In this document: positions 23,825 through 35,221 of the stretch, in pieces | Layout: each line of letters starts with the position of its first letter | How positions within the stretch are numbered: the first letter of the stretch is position 1 | Assembly (NCBI GenBank): GCA_030737875.1 | Contig: CM060912.1 | Span: forward strand, 262,503,731-262,567,730 | Origin: Allium sativum | Taxonomy: Eukaryota > Streptophyta > Magnoliopsida > Asparagales > Amaryllidaceae | Length of the DNA stretch: 64,000 bases | Direction of reading: 5' to 3' | The notes under the pieces: generated by a model | The model's input: only the letters and a program-made list of their open reading frames with translations | Database searches by the model: none | Told to the model about the DNA's origin: nothing | Program-made: the position numbers and the translations under genes

Positions 23825-23832
23825 TTATAAAT
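23825..23832 (+). promoter_or_regulatory. Probable TATA box of copia 3' LTR
   Basis: TATAAATA, equivalent to 134-141; it would direct transcription rightward into the Tat element remnant. Confidence 0.55.
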
Positions 23833-24055
23833 AAGGGCTGATTTTGAATTTTATATTCATTCTTCTTCTCCATCTTCATCCCCTTTCATTGCACCATTAT
23901 TCTTTCTCATTTTTATGATTTTTACACTTATACTGTGTCGAATTCAATTTTTTTTCACTAAACTTCTTCTCTTTACACTCTCTACTCATTACTCTCTAAA
24001 TCAAGAGCTATTGAAGAGTTATAGGGTTGTTTGTAATTGCTTGGGTTGTGTAAGT

Positions 24056-24180
24056 AATCGGTGGTATCCCTTGTAGCCGTAAAATCAAGGATGGGTAATC
24101 GGTGGTATCCCTTGTAGTCGTGAAATCAAGGAGGTTGTAATCGGTGGTATCCCTTGTAGTCATGAAATCAAGGAGGTTGT
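24056..24180 (+). repeat. 41-42 bp tandem repeat, three copies, in copia LTR
   Basis: Units at 24056-24096, 24097-24138 and 24139-24180 contain GGTGGTATCCCTTGTAG and AAATCAAGG. The 5' LTR has the same array, and the Tat-type solo LTR inserted in one of its units. Confidence 0.9.
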
Positions 24181-24469
24181 AATTGGATATTAATATAGTA
24201 ATAAAACTCTGCGCAAGCCAGCGTTGCGTGAGACTGGATGTAGGAGCAATCCGAACCAATATAAAATCCGATGTGTTCTTTCCTTTTCCGCGCTTTATTT
24301 TTGTTTATCTTCGTGTTTGTGTTTAATTCTGTGTCTGTGATTGTTTTTGTGGTGATTGATTCATATAGTATATAACATAAGTTTTAGATTTTGTTTAAAT
24401 TCTCAAAAACACTATTCACCCCCTCTAATGTTTGTTTTGCCTTAACGATCCATTCCACAATCCCTAACA

Positions 24470-24897
24470 GTGTCAACCACAACTTCTCTGCTCAGCACTC
24501 CTCCTCCGGGTGATGCATCTTTGATTGCCATTTCCACTCCTGCTTCGCAGCATGGGTCACAGGATGCGAGGATTGGTGCAATCGCTGGCTTAGATGACGT
24601 TGACTACACTTCTAGTGACAAGCAGAAGATCTTGACGATGCTGATGAGAGTTCGGGGAAGAATACCAAAGGGAAGCAAAAGAAAAAGCCTAAGCCTTCTT
24701 CTTCAAGGCGCTAGGGAAAGCGCCCTGCTTCAAAGAAAGGAGGACTTATCATTCTATCTTCCCCTGAGAGTCCTCTGGGTGATACAAAAGCCAAGGACGA
24801 CAGTCAACATGCTGATACTCCTCCTCCTTCTTTAGCTCAAGTTGTTAAACCATCTCTGAGGTCCAGCAATTCCAAGAACGGGAAAAAGAAGAATTAG
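24470..24897 (+). pseudogene. C-terminal remnant of antisense additional ORF (Tat element)
   Basis: Plus-strand coding trace opposite to gag-pol, cut at its 5' side by the copia LTR. The frame from 24470 (SLLSTPPPG) shifts near 24622 to one with acidic DLDDADE, basic GKQKKKPKPSSSRR and a KNGKKKN end at TAG 24895-24897; an internal TAG is near 24709. Tat-lineage elements of the Retand group carry an antisense extra ORF between pol and the 3' LTR, and this remnant has that place and strand. The Lys/Ser/Pro-rich tail has no domain of its own, so function is not claimed. Confidence 0.5.
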
Positions 24898-26420
24898 TGC
24901 TTACAGCTATATTGCTTTATTTCCTATAGCTTCTTTTACGCATTTCAGTTAGACTGGTTGTATTATGCAAGTATCGACCCTTGTGTATGACTTTATGCCA
25001 CTTTTGTATTCAGACTTGTGTTGATGTTGCGAAGCTGTTTTCTGCATTTTTTGTACTTTAGTTGTGTTGTACTTTTGTGTCTGTGCACTTGTCTCTTCAC
25101 ATATTACAAGTCTTTTGTTTGGTGTGAAGTCTCGACGAGCTTGTGATATGTACTGTAAGCATTATTAGTCCGTTTTAATGCGGTGTTAATGCCCCCATAC
25201 CAAAAGTCTCTATGAACTTCTTAGGCCGGATGCTGTCAACTTTACTAGGTTTCCTTGGTTATGGCTAAAATACTAGAAGTTCCTTCTTTATTGACTAAGT
25301 TTCTTGCTTTTTTCCATTGCGCTTAGAGCTTCTCAACTTGCCAATTAACCATAAAATCCAGTTTGGTTGATCAAACTCATGCCTTTATTTGAGGAAGTTT
25401 TCCTGCTTCCATGCCCCCATTTTAGAGGTCTTTGGTTAAATCCCAACAGTCGTCGCACCCCTAATGAATCAGGCTCTAGCCGAGTTAATTGGATGCCTCC
25501 GAAGAGGTCATTCAAGCTCGCCGATCGCCGAATCTGAGATGATCAGACACTAACGAACTAACCAAATGCCTTTGAATTGGTCATTCAAGCCCGTCGATCG
25601 CTGCACCCGACAGAATCAGACGGCAACGAACTAATTGGATGCCTTCGAGGAGGTCATTTTAGCCCAAACACTCGATTCGTCGCATCTGACATAATCAGAC
25701 ACTACGCGAGTTAAATGGACGCCTTCGAAGAGGTCATTAAAGCCCAATATTTATCGTATTCGGGCCAGGAGTTCCTGACACTGACGATCTTATTAGGTAC
25801 CCCCTTTCGGCTGGGATTTCTTATGAATCCAATCATGCGCTAACCCGGTAATCTAGGCCCTTTAGAGACTGGATTGAATTCATGCCCTCTTTCGGCTAGG
25901 ACTTCTGATAAGCTTCGCTGTGAGAGGTTTTTTTATTACATCGTTTCACCGGGCGTACACCAATCCCTTTACCGGATGCTTGACTTAACAAGCTATCCTA
26001 CCAACAGAACTAGGGCCCTGGACCTCTCATTTTGGAGGTGCCCCTTTGGTGAAACTTGCTACTTTTGTCTTTAATTTGCTCGTTGCACCTTATCACTGTT
26101 TGACTCTTGGTGTCCTTTGTTTTTCATTTGCAAGGCGGTGCTTTACACCTTCGTATTTGTTGCGAATGTTGCTTATGGCACTTGACACTTGAGCTGTCCC
26201 CATCGGGATGTGTTATAAAGGTCGCTAGGTCTTATCAGTGAACAAGGGATCTTTAAATGACCTGCAATCAAAATCGACTTTTAGCAACTTTTGAATAATT
26301 AAACAAGAGTTTGCAAGTGTACGATTCATGCAAGCAAATCAACTTTTTCAATCATATGCACAAAGTCCAATTACAATGCTTGCAAAGTATTTACAGCTTT
26401 TTTACAAGAAATATGAATGA
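24898..26420 (-). other. Non-coding 3' region of the Tat element
   Basis: Between the antisense ORF remnant and the end of integrase, about 1.5 kb with no supported ORF. Pieces such as TGCCCCCAT followed by CTCTATGAAC recur. It contains the tandem repeat at 25482-25750. Tat elements are known for such hypervariable, repeat-bearing 3' regions. Confidence 0.65.
25482..25750. repeat. About 73-bp tandem repeat, four diverged copies
   Basis: Units begin near 25482, 25555, 25628 and 25708 with CGAGTTAA/CGAACTAA, then GATGCCT, GAGGTCATT, AAGC(C/T)C and CGATCG. Period 72-80 bp. Lies in the 3' region of the Tat element, the place from which satellite repeats are known to arise. Confidence 0.75.
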
Positions 26421-26424
26421 AACA

Positions 26425-27480
26425 TCAAGTAAAATAATGACAGAGACGATTGTTGTTCCAAGCTCTGGGGATTTGAATTCCATCCGTCATCTATAATTTG
26501 AAGGTGCTATCTAGGAGCTTTTGGCTTATAACATAGGGTGCTTCCTAATTAGGCCCAAAAACTCCAGTTTCGGTCATCACTTTCTTCAGTACTAGATCTC
26601 CAACTTCGAAGGTCCTTTTCTTGGCCTTGGAGTTGAAATGTCTGGCATTCCTTCTTTGATTAGCATCAACTATGAGCTCTGCTTCATTTCTCTTTTCTTC
26701 GAGTTGGTCAAGCACCTCAAGTTACAGCTTTTCATTCTCTTCTTTGTTGAAGTAAATCATGCGGTGAGTGGGAACTTCTAGCTCTACCGGGATCATAGCT
26801 TCAAATCCAAATGCTAGAGAGAATAGAGTGTGCCTGGTCGCAGATTTGTGAGTTGTGCGATACGCCCATAGTTCAAGTGGAATTTCGTCTACCTAACCAC
26901 CTTTGGCTTTCTCAAGACTTTTTTGATGGTTGACTTCATGATCATGTTCACTGCTTCGACTTTCCCATTGGCTTGCGAATGAGCCACTGTTGCAAAACTC
27001 TTTTAAATCTTGTATTTAGCACAGAAGATCCTGAATTCATCGCTTTCGAATTACGTTCCATTGTTTGTGATGATCTTCTATGGCACACCAAACCTGCATA
27101 TGATGTTCTTCAACACAAAGTTGATCACTTTATTTGAGGTGATAATGGCCAGTGGCTCTGCTTCAGCCCACTTGGTGAAGTAATCGACAGCTATAATGGC
27201 ATATCTAAAGTTGGACTTTGCTGTTGGTAGTACTCCAATCAAATCAATATCCCAGACAGCAAACAACCATGGGATGACCATTTGAATCAATTCTATGGAT
27301 GGTGCTATTGGAATCTTCACAAATCTCTAGCATCTATCACAATTTTTGGTACAGGTTGTAGAATCTAGGTTCACTTCAGGCCAGAAATAACCGTATCACA
27401 GAACTTTCTTAGTTAATGTCTGTCCACCTGTGTGGCCTACAATTCACCTTCATGTAATTCCGCCACAATTTCTTTAGATT
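26425..27480 (-). pseudogene. pol: Integrase of Tat element
   Basis: Core domain at 27078-27320 with WDIDLIG (first catalytic Asp), VDYFTKWAEAEPL and FVLKNIICRFGVP. Further on, ITNNGT has Asn where the second Asp is expected, and NGKVEAVN keeps the Glu. The C-terminal part near 26450-26640 reads KRTFEVGDLVLKKV and later PRAWN, typical of Tat integrase ends. Stops and the D to N change make it non-functional as read. Upstream it joins the archaeal-type RNase H. Confidence 0.85.
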
Positions 27481-27789
27481 CTTCCTTGGTCACACACCGA
27501 AGCAGAGGCACAGAAAAGTCTTGCCTGTATAGTCTACCATCCTGGATAAGATACAGTGGAGCCTTCCGCAATATCTTTCTTCACTTTTTCGATTCTTCTT
27601 GGAGTGTTCCGTTAAGAAGATACTCCTTGATCAGGGTCATCCACAAATTTGGTTCTTCAGTCGTCTCCATGATCTAATAAACATCCACATCTTCAATACT
27701 AGGATTTGAGAGGACTTCGACTGGCACTAATCCCAGTAACTGTGCATCTCCCGAACTTGCATATCTAGCGAGCAAATATGTCTTCATAT

Positions 27790-28140
27790 TTTCCTTTCTA
27801 GGTATATGGGATATTGTGTAGTAGTTAAAGTCATTAAGAAGCTCCCAAGTTTAAGATAAATAAGTTGGAAGATTCCCCCCTTGGCTTGGAATTCTCTTCG
27901 GACTTGACATACCATAAGCTATGAGTCACTGAAGATCTGCAAAGCTTTCAAATTCAATTCCTTTGCTATCTTTAATCCTATGATTATTGCTTCATACTCG
28001 ACTTCTTCGTTGGTTGATGGGAACTCTAACCTCCAAGCATAGCACACAAAGCATCCTTAAGGAGTTTCTAGAACCACTCCTTCCTCTGAGCAATAATCAT
28101 TTATGGACCCATCAACAAACAACTTCCATCTAATGACTGC
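27790..28140 (-). pseudogene. pol: Archaeal-type RNase H (aRH) of Tat element
   Basis: A trace with WKLFVDGS (catalytic Asp), EGVVLETP, RLEFPSTNEEVEYEAII (catalytic Glu in the usual TNNEAEYEA motif), GLKIAKELN and LQIFSDS (catalytic Asp), then QVRREFQAK. This extra RNase H between the RT-linked RNase H and integrase is a hallmark of the Tat/Ogre lineage. At least two stops interrupt it, one right after FSDS and one after ETP. Confidence 0.85.
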
Positions 28141-28325
28141 CTCAATGGGTTCCTCTTTCTCCTCCCTTCTATCTGTAAATTCAGCAATAAAATCCGCTAA
28201 AGTTTGTCCATTGATAGCCCTTCTAGGATGCTAAGTGAATCCATGCTGACTAAGTTCAATATTCCATTTCAACAGTCTTCCCGAAGTTTCTGGATGAAAC
28301 AGAACTTGCTTTAGTGGTTGATCTG

Positions 28326-28699
28326 TTAGAACTTTGATAGAGTGGGCTTGGAAATATGGACTGAGCTTTTTTGAGGCGATAAGCAAACTGATGCAAGCTT
28401 CTCCAACTGGGGATAATTTAGCTCTGCCTCGGCAGGCCTTTTACTGATATAGTATACCGGCCGTTGAACCTTTACATCTTCTCGAACCAATGCTGCACTT
28501 AAGGCATGAGACGAAACTGCCAAATACAGAAATAACTCTTCTCCCTCCTTGGGCTTTGACAACATAGGAGGTGATTTCATGTGCTTGATTAGCTCCTCGA
28601 AAGCCACTTGACATTCGGAAGTCCATTAGAAGTTCTTCTTCCCTTTCCTCAATGCATCGAAAAGCGGAACGCACCGTTCTGTTGCCTTTGAAATGAATC
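28326..28699 (-). pseudogene. pol: RT-linked RNase H of Tat element
   Basis: MAFEELIKHMKSPPML, LYLAVSSHALSAALVRED, PVYYISKRPAEAELNYPQLEKLA: the connection and RNase H region typical of Tat elements, in which the first catalytic Asp is replaced (LYLAVS). The frame shifts near 28600. Loss of activity here is normal for the lineage, which relies on the archaeal-type domain. Confidence 0.85.
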
Positions 28700-29570
28700 A
28701 ACTCAATGCAGCTACTTTCCCATTCAAGCTTTGAACTTCCTTCTTCATTCTAAGAGCATGCATCTCTCGCAAAGCTGAGACTTGAGCGGGATTGGCTTCG
28801 ATGCCTCTGGCATTGACCATAAACCCAAGAAATTTTCCTGATGCGACTCCAAACGAGCATATAAGCAGATTCAATTTCATCCCGTATTTCGTGAGAATAC
28901 GAAACATTTCAGCTAAATTTTCTAAGTGATCAGCATCCCTTTTTTACTTCATCATCATATCATCAATGTACACTTCCATGGTTTTTCCAATTTTTGATTT
29001 AAAAAGTGCATTCACAAGGCGCTGGTAAGTCGCTCCTGCGTTCTTCAATCCAAACGACATAACCTTGTAACAGTATAATCCCACATCTGTCGCAAAGCTT
29101 ATGTTCTCTTGGTCTGGCTTGTGCACCATTATTTGATTATACCTTGAATAGGCATTCACGAATGATAGCAATTCATGTCCTGCCGTTGCATCAACTAGCT
29201 AGACAATTCTGGATAGCGGAAACTTATCCTTGGGGCATGCTTTGTTGAGATCTGAATAATTACATACTCTCCACTTGCCATTAGATTTCTTCACAAGCAC
29301 TGGAATAGAGATCCAATGTGGATATGTGGAATCCCGTATGAAGTCATTCTACATTTGCCTATCCACTTCCCCCTTGAGAGCCCTAGATCCTTCGGGTCCC
29401 TGAATCCGTCTTTTCAGCTTCACTGGTGATACGCTTGGATCTATAATCAGCTTATGAACTTCTATATCAGGAGAGATACCGCACATTTCGGAATGATTCC
29501 AAGAGAATATATCCAGATTAGCCTTCAAAAAAACAATCAACTCTTTTTATAGTTTCAGAACCCAGTTGAG
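28700..29570 (-). pseudogene. pol: Reverse transcriptase of Tat element
   Basis: N-terminal part (29349-29540) with FLKANLDIFSWNHSEMCGI and PVKLKRR; then KKSNGKWRVCNYSDLNKACPKD, in which the usual Asp of VDY is Asn; palm (28944-29171) with FVNAYSRYNQI, FGLKNAGATYQRLVN and the active site YIDDM. A stop follows MMMK at about 28944, and the thumb part (28698-28907) continues with ILTKYGMKLN and FLGFMVNARGIEANP. The family match is clear; several stops break it. Confidence 0.9.
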
Positions 29571-29882
29571 AGCCTATATTTAACACTCTATTCGGATCTT
29601 TATCAGGAGAGATACCGTACTAAAATTAGGAGGCATTTTCATGAATGCGAAGGGGAACCTCCACACTCTTTCCTTTGTCCTTTTTACTTGCTTTCTTCAG
29701 CTCGTTAATGTAGCATTCTCTGGAAATCTCTTGGTTTGCTTTAACCACACCGATTCCCTTATCTATTGGAAACTTCATCGTCAAGCACTAGGAGACCAGC
29801 ACAATCTTGAAAGATGCCAGGGCTGGTCTTCCCAGAAAAGCATTGTACGCAGACAATTTATCTACAAGAACAAAGGATTGCA

Positions 29883-30206
29883 TTAAAGCAGCTTTATTTT
29901 CTCCGTCTCCAAGTTCCACAAGCAAATCAATGATCCCAATGGGCTGCTTTGGTTCCCCTGTGAACCCTTGGATTTTCTTTTGCCAGGCTCTCGCACGTCT
30001 GACAAAGAAAGCTTCTTTTTATCAAAATTGTTCTTGAATAACACATTTATTGAGGCACCACAATCGACAAGCACCCTTTTCACAGTGGCCGGGCATGTCC
30101 CAACTGTTACTGCCATAGGGTCTTGAGTTGGAGTAACTACTCCTTCCTCATCTTTTCCATTGAACATGACATCCCCAAAGGAAGTCTTATGTTGCTTTAC
30201 AGACAT
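29883..30206 (-). pseudogene. pol: Aspartic protease region of Tat element
   Basis: VTVGTCPATVKRVLVDCGASINVLF is the protease signature, with VDCGAS in place of the usual D(S/T/G)GSS. It lies between gag and RT as expected. The 107-codon frame ends at 29883; the stretch from there to the RT (29571-29882) shows only broken coding. Confidence 0.75.
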
Positions 30207-30249
30207 GGTATTGTTCAGAATAAAACACTTTTCTTCCTTTGAGACATTC

Positions 30250-31960
30250 TTGAGTGCTTTGGCATATCTTTCTACATCCCCTAACTCCCCCTAACGGGAT
30301 AAGGACCCCTAGAAATAGTATTAATCACGGGCCTTTGACTGGCTTGTGCCAGGGCCTTGTCTCCCGATCCAGATGCATTTTGCCCTTGGGAGGTTTGAGG
30401 AGGATTGGTGGACTGTGGCTTTTTCACATACTGATGTAGCCAGTTCTTTCTGATCAATTCCTCAATCAGTTTTTGAGATGCTTGCACTCGTTCGTGTTAT
30501 GGCCTAGTTGATTGTGGAATTGGCAAAACCTCCCAGAGTTCGCTTGGTTGCCCCTTACCTTCTACGGTTATGGTTTTGGATAGTCTTTGGTATCCTTGGT
30601 AGCGGTAAAAATGTTCTCCGGAGTATCTATTAGTGGGGTCAATTCAGTGGCTTTAAAGAAGCGTAACTTCTTTAAATTTCGGTTATCATTTCCATTGTTT
30701 CCTCGCTTTTGACCTCCATTGTTCCTTTGACCGATTTGAACACCATTATCTTTCTTCTATGGTACCAAACTACCTTTAGCAACATCCATAGCAAAAGAAG
30801 GATCATCATGCACATTGATGTATTCTTCTGCTTTGTATGGAACCTTTCCAAGGTGTCAGGCTTCTTCATTTTAATCCACCTTCCGAACTCTGATTTTTTA
30901 TCTATAGCTCGCTTCAATGACATCAATACCAGTCGAGGTTCTGGATCCCCAACTTCTGCCGTGGCAGCATTAAATCATGTAAGAAAGGCTTTGACCAACT
31001 CACCCGGTCTTTGTTCTATGTCATTTAAAGACATCACATCTTTAACCTTCGTGGTTTGCAGCCTAAACCGCTCCCTGAATTTCTTAGCCACGAAAGAAAA
31101 ATTATCCACTGACCTTGGTGATAGCTTGGTGAACCAAAGCGAAGCCACCCCTCTAAATATACTAGGAAATATAAGCACTTAATCTCATCTATAGCTCATG
31201 CACCATCCATGTGTTCGTCGTACTTATACAAAAACAAATTAGGATCACTAGTCCTATTATAAGTTTGAATCGTCAGCAGATTAAATTTCCTTAGGAACTT
31301 GATCATTTTAATCCTTTCAGTGAGTGGAGTCTTCATTGGAGCAAACTCCCACTCCTTCTCATTGTCATTCCACTCCATAATTTCCTTCATAATCTGCAGG
31401 ACCATTTCTGCAATACGTTCCTCCTCGCCGGGCTGATCCAGGGGGCGGACACCATCTCCTTCGCCGAATGTTCGCCTAAGAAGACAGCCACGGCTAGAGA
31501 TTTGGGGCCTTATGCCTCCCTCATGGGGAGGCGCCCCTTTGGCGGAACTATTCACTTTTCGAGAAGTCACTCTTTCAAAATGGTTCCTAGCAGGTGGCTT
31601 AGATTCTTCACGATCAGCACTGTTCGAATCGTCAATCTCTTAAACAAATTGATCACGGTTTTGACTCGAGGAGGAAGAATTAGCATCCTCTGCATGGGTG
31701 ACATTAGCTTTGACTTTCGCCATGTTGGCTTGGGCCGCAAAGAGGGCCTCTAATATTGCCATCATGGACTTATTTGAGATCTTCATCTGCTGAGTCAAAC
31801 CATCAACGACTTCATCCTGTTCATTTCAAGTTACGCCAACTCCTGCTGCCAAGGATTGGCCAACATTATGAGGATTAGTTTGCGGAGTAGTAGGATTATT
31901 CAAAACATTTCCTAAGCCCGAATCCCTTACGGACTAACTAGCCGGCTTCTTTGGTGGCAT
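30250..31960 (-). pseudogene. gag: Gag of Tat element
   Basis: Starts MPPKKPA at 31958-31960, about 140 bp inside the primer site. Gag core: PLTERIKMIKFLRKFNL, YNRTSDPNLFLYKYDEHM (31196-31300), then FRGVASLWFTKLSPRSVDNF and DIEQRPGELVKAFL (30975-31178), and a CCHC-like knuckle CQFHNQLGHNTNEC near 30490-30530. Several stops and frameshifts, including TGA directly after DGA at 31196-31198. Confidence 0.85.
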
Positions 31961-32099
31961 TATGTCAGACAAGTTTTTAAACTTCAAAGTGAATCTTTCA
32001 ACCGACCCGGATCTTAGACTTTGAGAATCTATCGTAGAAACAGGCTTTTAACTTCAATGCTCCCCACAAAGCACTTTAACCATGGGATGTGGATGTGGT

Positions 32100-32115
32100 C
32101 CCACGGTGGGCGCCA
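32100..32115 (-). other. Primer binding site of Tat element
   Basis: TGGCGCCCACCGTGGG on the minus strand, three bases (AAA) from the LTR end at 32119. This TGGCGCC-type site is common in Tat-lineage elements and differs from the tRNA-Met sites elsewhere in the window. Confidence 0.88.
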
Positions 32116-32622
32116 AAATGTTAATGTCAAAAATTGATCACTAACACCCAGGGTGTATTCTACACTTTACAAACGATTTAGATCAGAAAAATGGTAGCTA
32201 CAAATGCATACAGTAGTAAAAAGACAGAAATTTATAGTGGTTCGACCTAGAATTGGCCTACGTCCACTTTGAAGAGAATTCTCATTATCATCATCAAGGT
32301 TACAAGGTACATGATTTCTACTACTCCACTCATTTTCTCTATTTTTACAATAATCTTTTGTACTTCTTCTCTTTTTACTTTTGATTCACTCAAATTTACT
32401 AAGGAAGTGATGAGATCTCTTAGATTGCAATGGTTGTTGGAGTAGATCTTCAACAACTTGAGCACTTAGATTATCTTTGGCAAATCCATAGCGGTTGAGA
32501 TGTTGAATCTAAGCTTGGAAGAGGATTAATGGAGGTTTGATTGATTTGGAGGAGTTTAGAAATGAGCTAGGCAGCACTTCGTGGAAAGAAAATTCTGTCC
32601 CTTTAATGAAGGAAGTATGGGG

Positions 32623-32631
32623 TAATTTATA
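32623..32631 (-). promoter_or_regulatory. Probable TATA box of Tat 5' LTR
   Basis: TATAAATTA on the minus strand. The LARD-type element inserted about 20 bp upstream and moved the U3 palindrome array 21.3 kb away. Confidence 0.55.
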
Positions 32632-32647
32632 GGTGTGAAGGTGATGT

Positions 32648-32652
32648 GGAGC
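32648..32652. repeat. Target site duplication GGAGC, left copy
   Basis: GGAGC before the TACAACGACC terminus; repeated at 53984-53988 after CACTACA. Confidence 0.93.
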
Positions 32653-33346
32653 TACAACGACCCAGATTTTTAACTGCTAAGTTAGATATTTAAAATCAGT
32701 TTTAAACGTTGGTTTGGAATTATAATAAGATTTTTATTAATTAAAAATGAAGTTTATACGTATAATTTATAATTAAATATAAAACGAGCTTGTAGCGTCG
32801 AGGTAGTTCGTAATATTACGTTCAAAACTTCAATTGAATATACTTAATCGAATGTGAGTCGGATTTCTCTGAAACAAAAAATGTTTAAATGTATTTAACT
32901 ATAATTTTCTAATGGAAGTGAAAAATCGGGATTTCATCATATAGATTATGAGTTCTGTCCAAATCAAATTTTTAGAAAGTCGCTATGGAATCGTTTATAA
33001 ACCATAACGATTTATTAAATATAATAAGATATTGGTTTCAAATTTTAATAAGATTTTGAATGACGTATTGTTAATTTAATTTATAGAATTTTATGTAAAT
33101 TTTATTTTGAAAAATAAACAAGTTTTTGTTTAATGTAATGTACGCCCTATATCAGCATTTTTGGAACCTCACAAAATAAGTTATCTAGTCTATTTTATTA
33201 TATTTCTAGGATTGTAGCACATTACTTAACATAATGGTATTTTTATTTTATTTATAGTCGTGATCTATGCAAACACGATTAATTAGGACGCTGTTTTTCT
33301 TGTTTAAATTTTGCAAGTAATTCTCTTGCACATACATATAATGTTG

Positions 33347-33351
33347 TGACC
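33347..33351. repeat. Target site duplication TGACC, left copy
   Basis: TGACC before TGTAACAACC at 33352, repeated at 36509-36513. The uninterrupted 3' LTR copy has TAACT at this place (about 43975). Confidence 0.9.
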
Positions 33352-33631
33352 TGTAACAACCCGAATTTTAATAACGTGTTAAAACCATAAATCAAGGCAA
33401 AATTAAATTTTAAAATAAGAATCTGGGGAAACGGGTTGTGCCATTGCGTTCGTCTCGAAATTCTGCTTGGAAACGAGTCTGAGTTTTCGAGAAACAGAGT
33501 ACGTATGAGGGAGATATGACCCTCCGAAGTTTCAAGAATTTTCAGAATCGAAAACAGCTCGAAATTCGAATTCGAATTTCAAATTCAAAACCCAGTACAG
33601 GCTGGGCGGGAATTTTCCGGCCCAGGACCAG

Positions 33632-33693
33632 GTCGACATAGGGGTCGACACTATGGTCGACCTCCCAGGGACTAGGTCGACCCTATGGTCGAC
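33632..33693 (+). repeat. GTCGAC array in U3 of solo LTR
   Basis: Five copies at 33632, 33644, 33656, 33676 and 33688, spaced 12, 12, 20 and 12 bp, about 85-145 bp upstream of the TATA box. Same motif and 12-bp spacing as in the Tekay LTRs although the spacers differ. Confidence 0.85.
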
Positions 33694-33776
33694 CTGGTGC
33701 TGAAGCCCAGTTTTGAGCCTGGGTTCATTCTGATGTATCTGGTCTCGTTTTCTGTCTAGATTCGTCCGCCTAATCC

Positions 33777-33784
33777 TATATAAA
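33777..33784 (+). promoter_or_regulatory. Probable TATA box of solo LTR
   Basis: TATATAAA in CCTATATAAACAGC, a strong plant-type core promoter context. Confidence 0.65.
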
Positions 33785-34998
33785 CAGCTTCCTAGCCTCA
33801 TTCTCTTTACACCATTCTTCTCTAACCTTATGCTGCACTAATTCTTGATGGACATGGCTTCTTCTTCTTCCTCTAAATTAAATTAAGATAAATTAAAATA
33901 AAACACGAAGACTAATTCTTGAAGACTACAGCTAGGAATTGCATATTGGGGATTTGCTTCTTCAATCAAATCAGAATTCATCGATTCAACTATTCGATGA
34001 CTAGTTTCTAGACTTGACTTCGGCATCTCAATTTCTTAGACCATGATCGGTAAGTTCTAGTTACTTTGAGATTTAAACTTGTTAATTGTAATTTAGACAT
34101 GAGATAAAGTGAAATTGGACTTAAGTATGATAATTGATCCACTTCTATTCTAGTTTCCATCTTGGATCTTGACATATGGGAATATTTCTATGAAATCAGT
34201 TTGGACCTATTCATGTTGTAAATCAAACTCTTTCATGTCCATAACATTATCATGCCTATGACGTTGAAAACTATTGTTAATGGCCTAAGACTATGACTGT
34301 AAACATAAGACTATACCTATGCTTATGACTGTGAACATAAGACTATGACTATGCCTATGACTGTGAACATAAGACTATTGCCTATGACTATGACAAGGAC
34401 AATTGTGGCTAATCACCTATGATTCATGACCATGAGGTTATTGCCTAGGATTATGACTATGAAATTGGATCTAAGCTTGATTTTCTATTCAGACCTATTT
34501 TTATTTATCCTTGGATCTTGATTTTGGGGATTTTTCTATTAAGTTAGATCTATCCATGTTCTTGAACCTAGATTATTATTCAAACCTTTTCATGTTCATA
34601 ATGTTATCAGATCTATATGCCTGCGATGTTTTAGTCAACTTATTCAGTTATGTCATGCTAGTCTTGTAATCCCTTTTATCACTTTATGCTCGCCCTTTTT
34701 GCCTACCACAGTTTTGATGATTATTCCCCTTATTTCTAGATTTGGGTTTACTTGTAATTTAGATCGATTCACGTTTACATGCGATGGGAATACGATTTGG
34801 GTAGATTAGGCAAAACATGAATTGATTATGAACATGAATCATGAACCTGATAATAGGCATAAATTGAAACATGAACATTGTTATAACTTGAATATGGATA
34901 TGGGCATGAAACATGCCTTGAAACTTGACATAAACTTGACATGAAAATTTGAACATGGACATGACACTAGAATGAACTTGAAAATGGCCAACTCGAGG

Positions 34999-35179
34999 TT
35001 GGGTTGAGTTTGCAGTGTAATTCTGCCCGGAACTGCCCGGCAAATCCAGTGACTGCAAACAATAGGATCCAATGTGGGTAGTTGGTCATATCGCGCTTAA
35101 AACCCGAGGTCAGACTGAGTTGTGGTGTAAATCTGCCCGGAACCGCCCGGCATATCCAGTGACCACAACAACAGGTCTG
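34999..35179 (+). other. Two consecutive stem-loops in solo LTR
   Basis: Unit 1: arms TTTGCAGT (35009-35016) and ACTGCAAA (35052-35059), outer TTGGGTT and GATCCAA. Unit 2: arms GTTGTGGT (35119-35126) and ACCACAAC (35162-35169), outer CAGAC (35111-35115) and GTCTG (35175-35179). Loop cores are TCTGCCCGGAAC and CGCCCGGC-like. Arm sequences differ from those at 1501-1680 yet pairing is kept. Confidence 0.75.
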
Positions 35180-35221
35180 TTGTGAGAGGTTGGGGTGCAT
35201 TAATGAATTAATGCCACATGA

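Larger units (their letters stand above)
23102..24469 (+). repeat. 3' LTR of the Sirevirus-like copia element
   Basis: 1368 bp, from TGAAGAATGG after the last polypurine tract to CCTAACA. Starts with GATGACAACAACC as many Sirevirus LTRs do. TATAAATA at 23825-23832. It pairs with the split 5' LTR at the left edge. The base run GTGTC at 24470-24474 would be its target duplication; the partner is outside the window. Confidence 0.88.
32119..32652 (-). repeat. 5' LTR of Tat element, U5/R/core promoter part
   Basis: From TGTTAATGTC at 32119 to the GGAGC duplication at 32648-32652. Contains the hairpin box TTTATAGTGGTTC (arms 32236-32240 and 32264-32268) and a TATA box at 32623-32631. The rest of this LTR is 53989-54450; total without insertion about 996 bp, close to the 1068-bp solo LTR at 11408. 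Confidence 0.85.
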
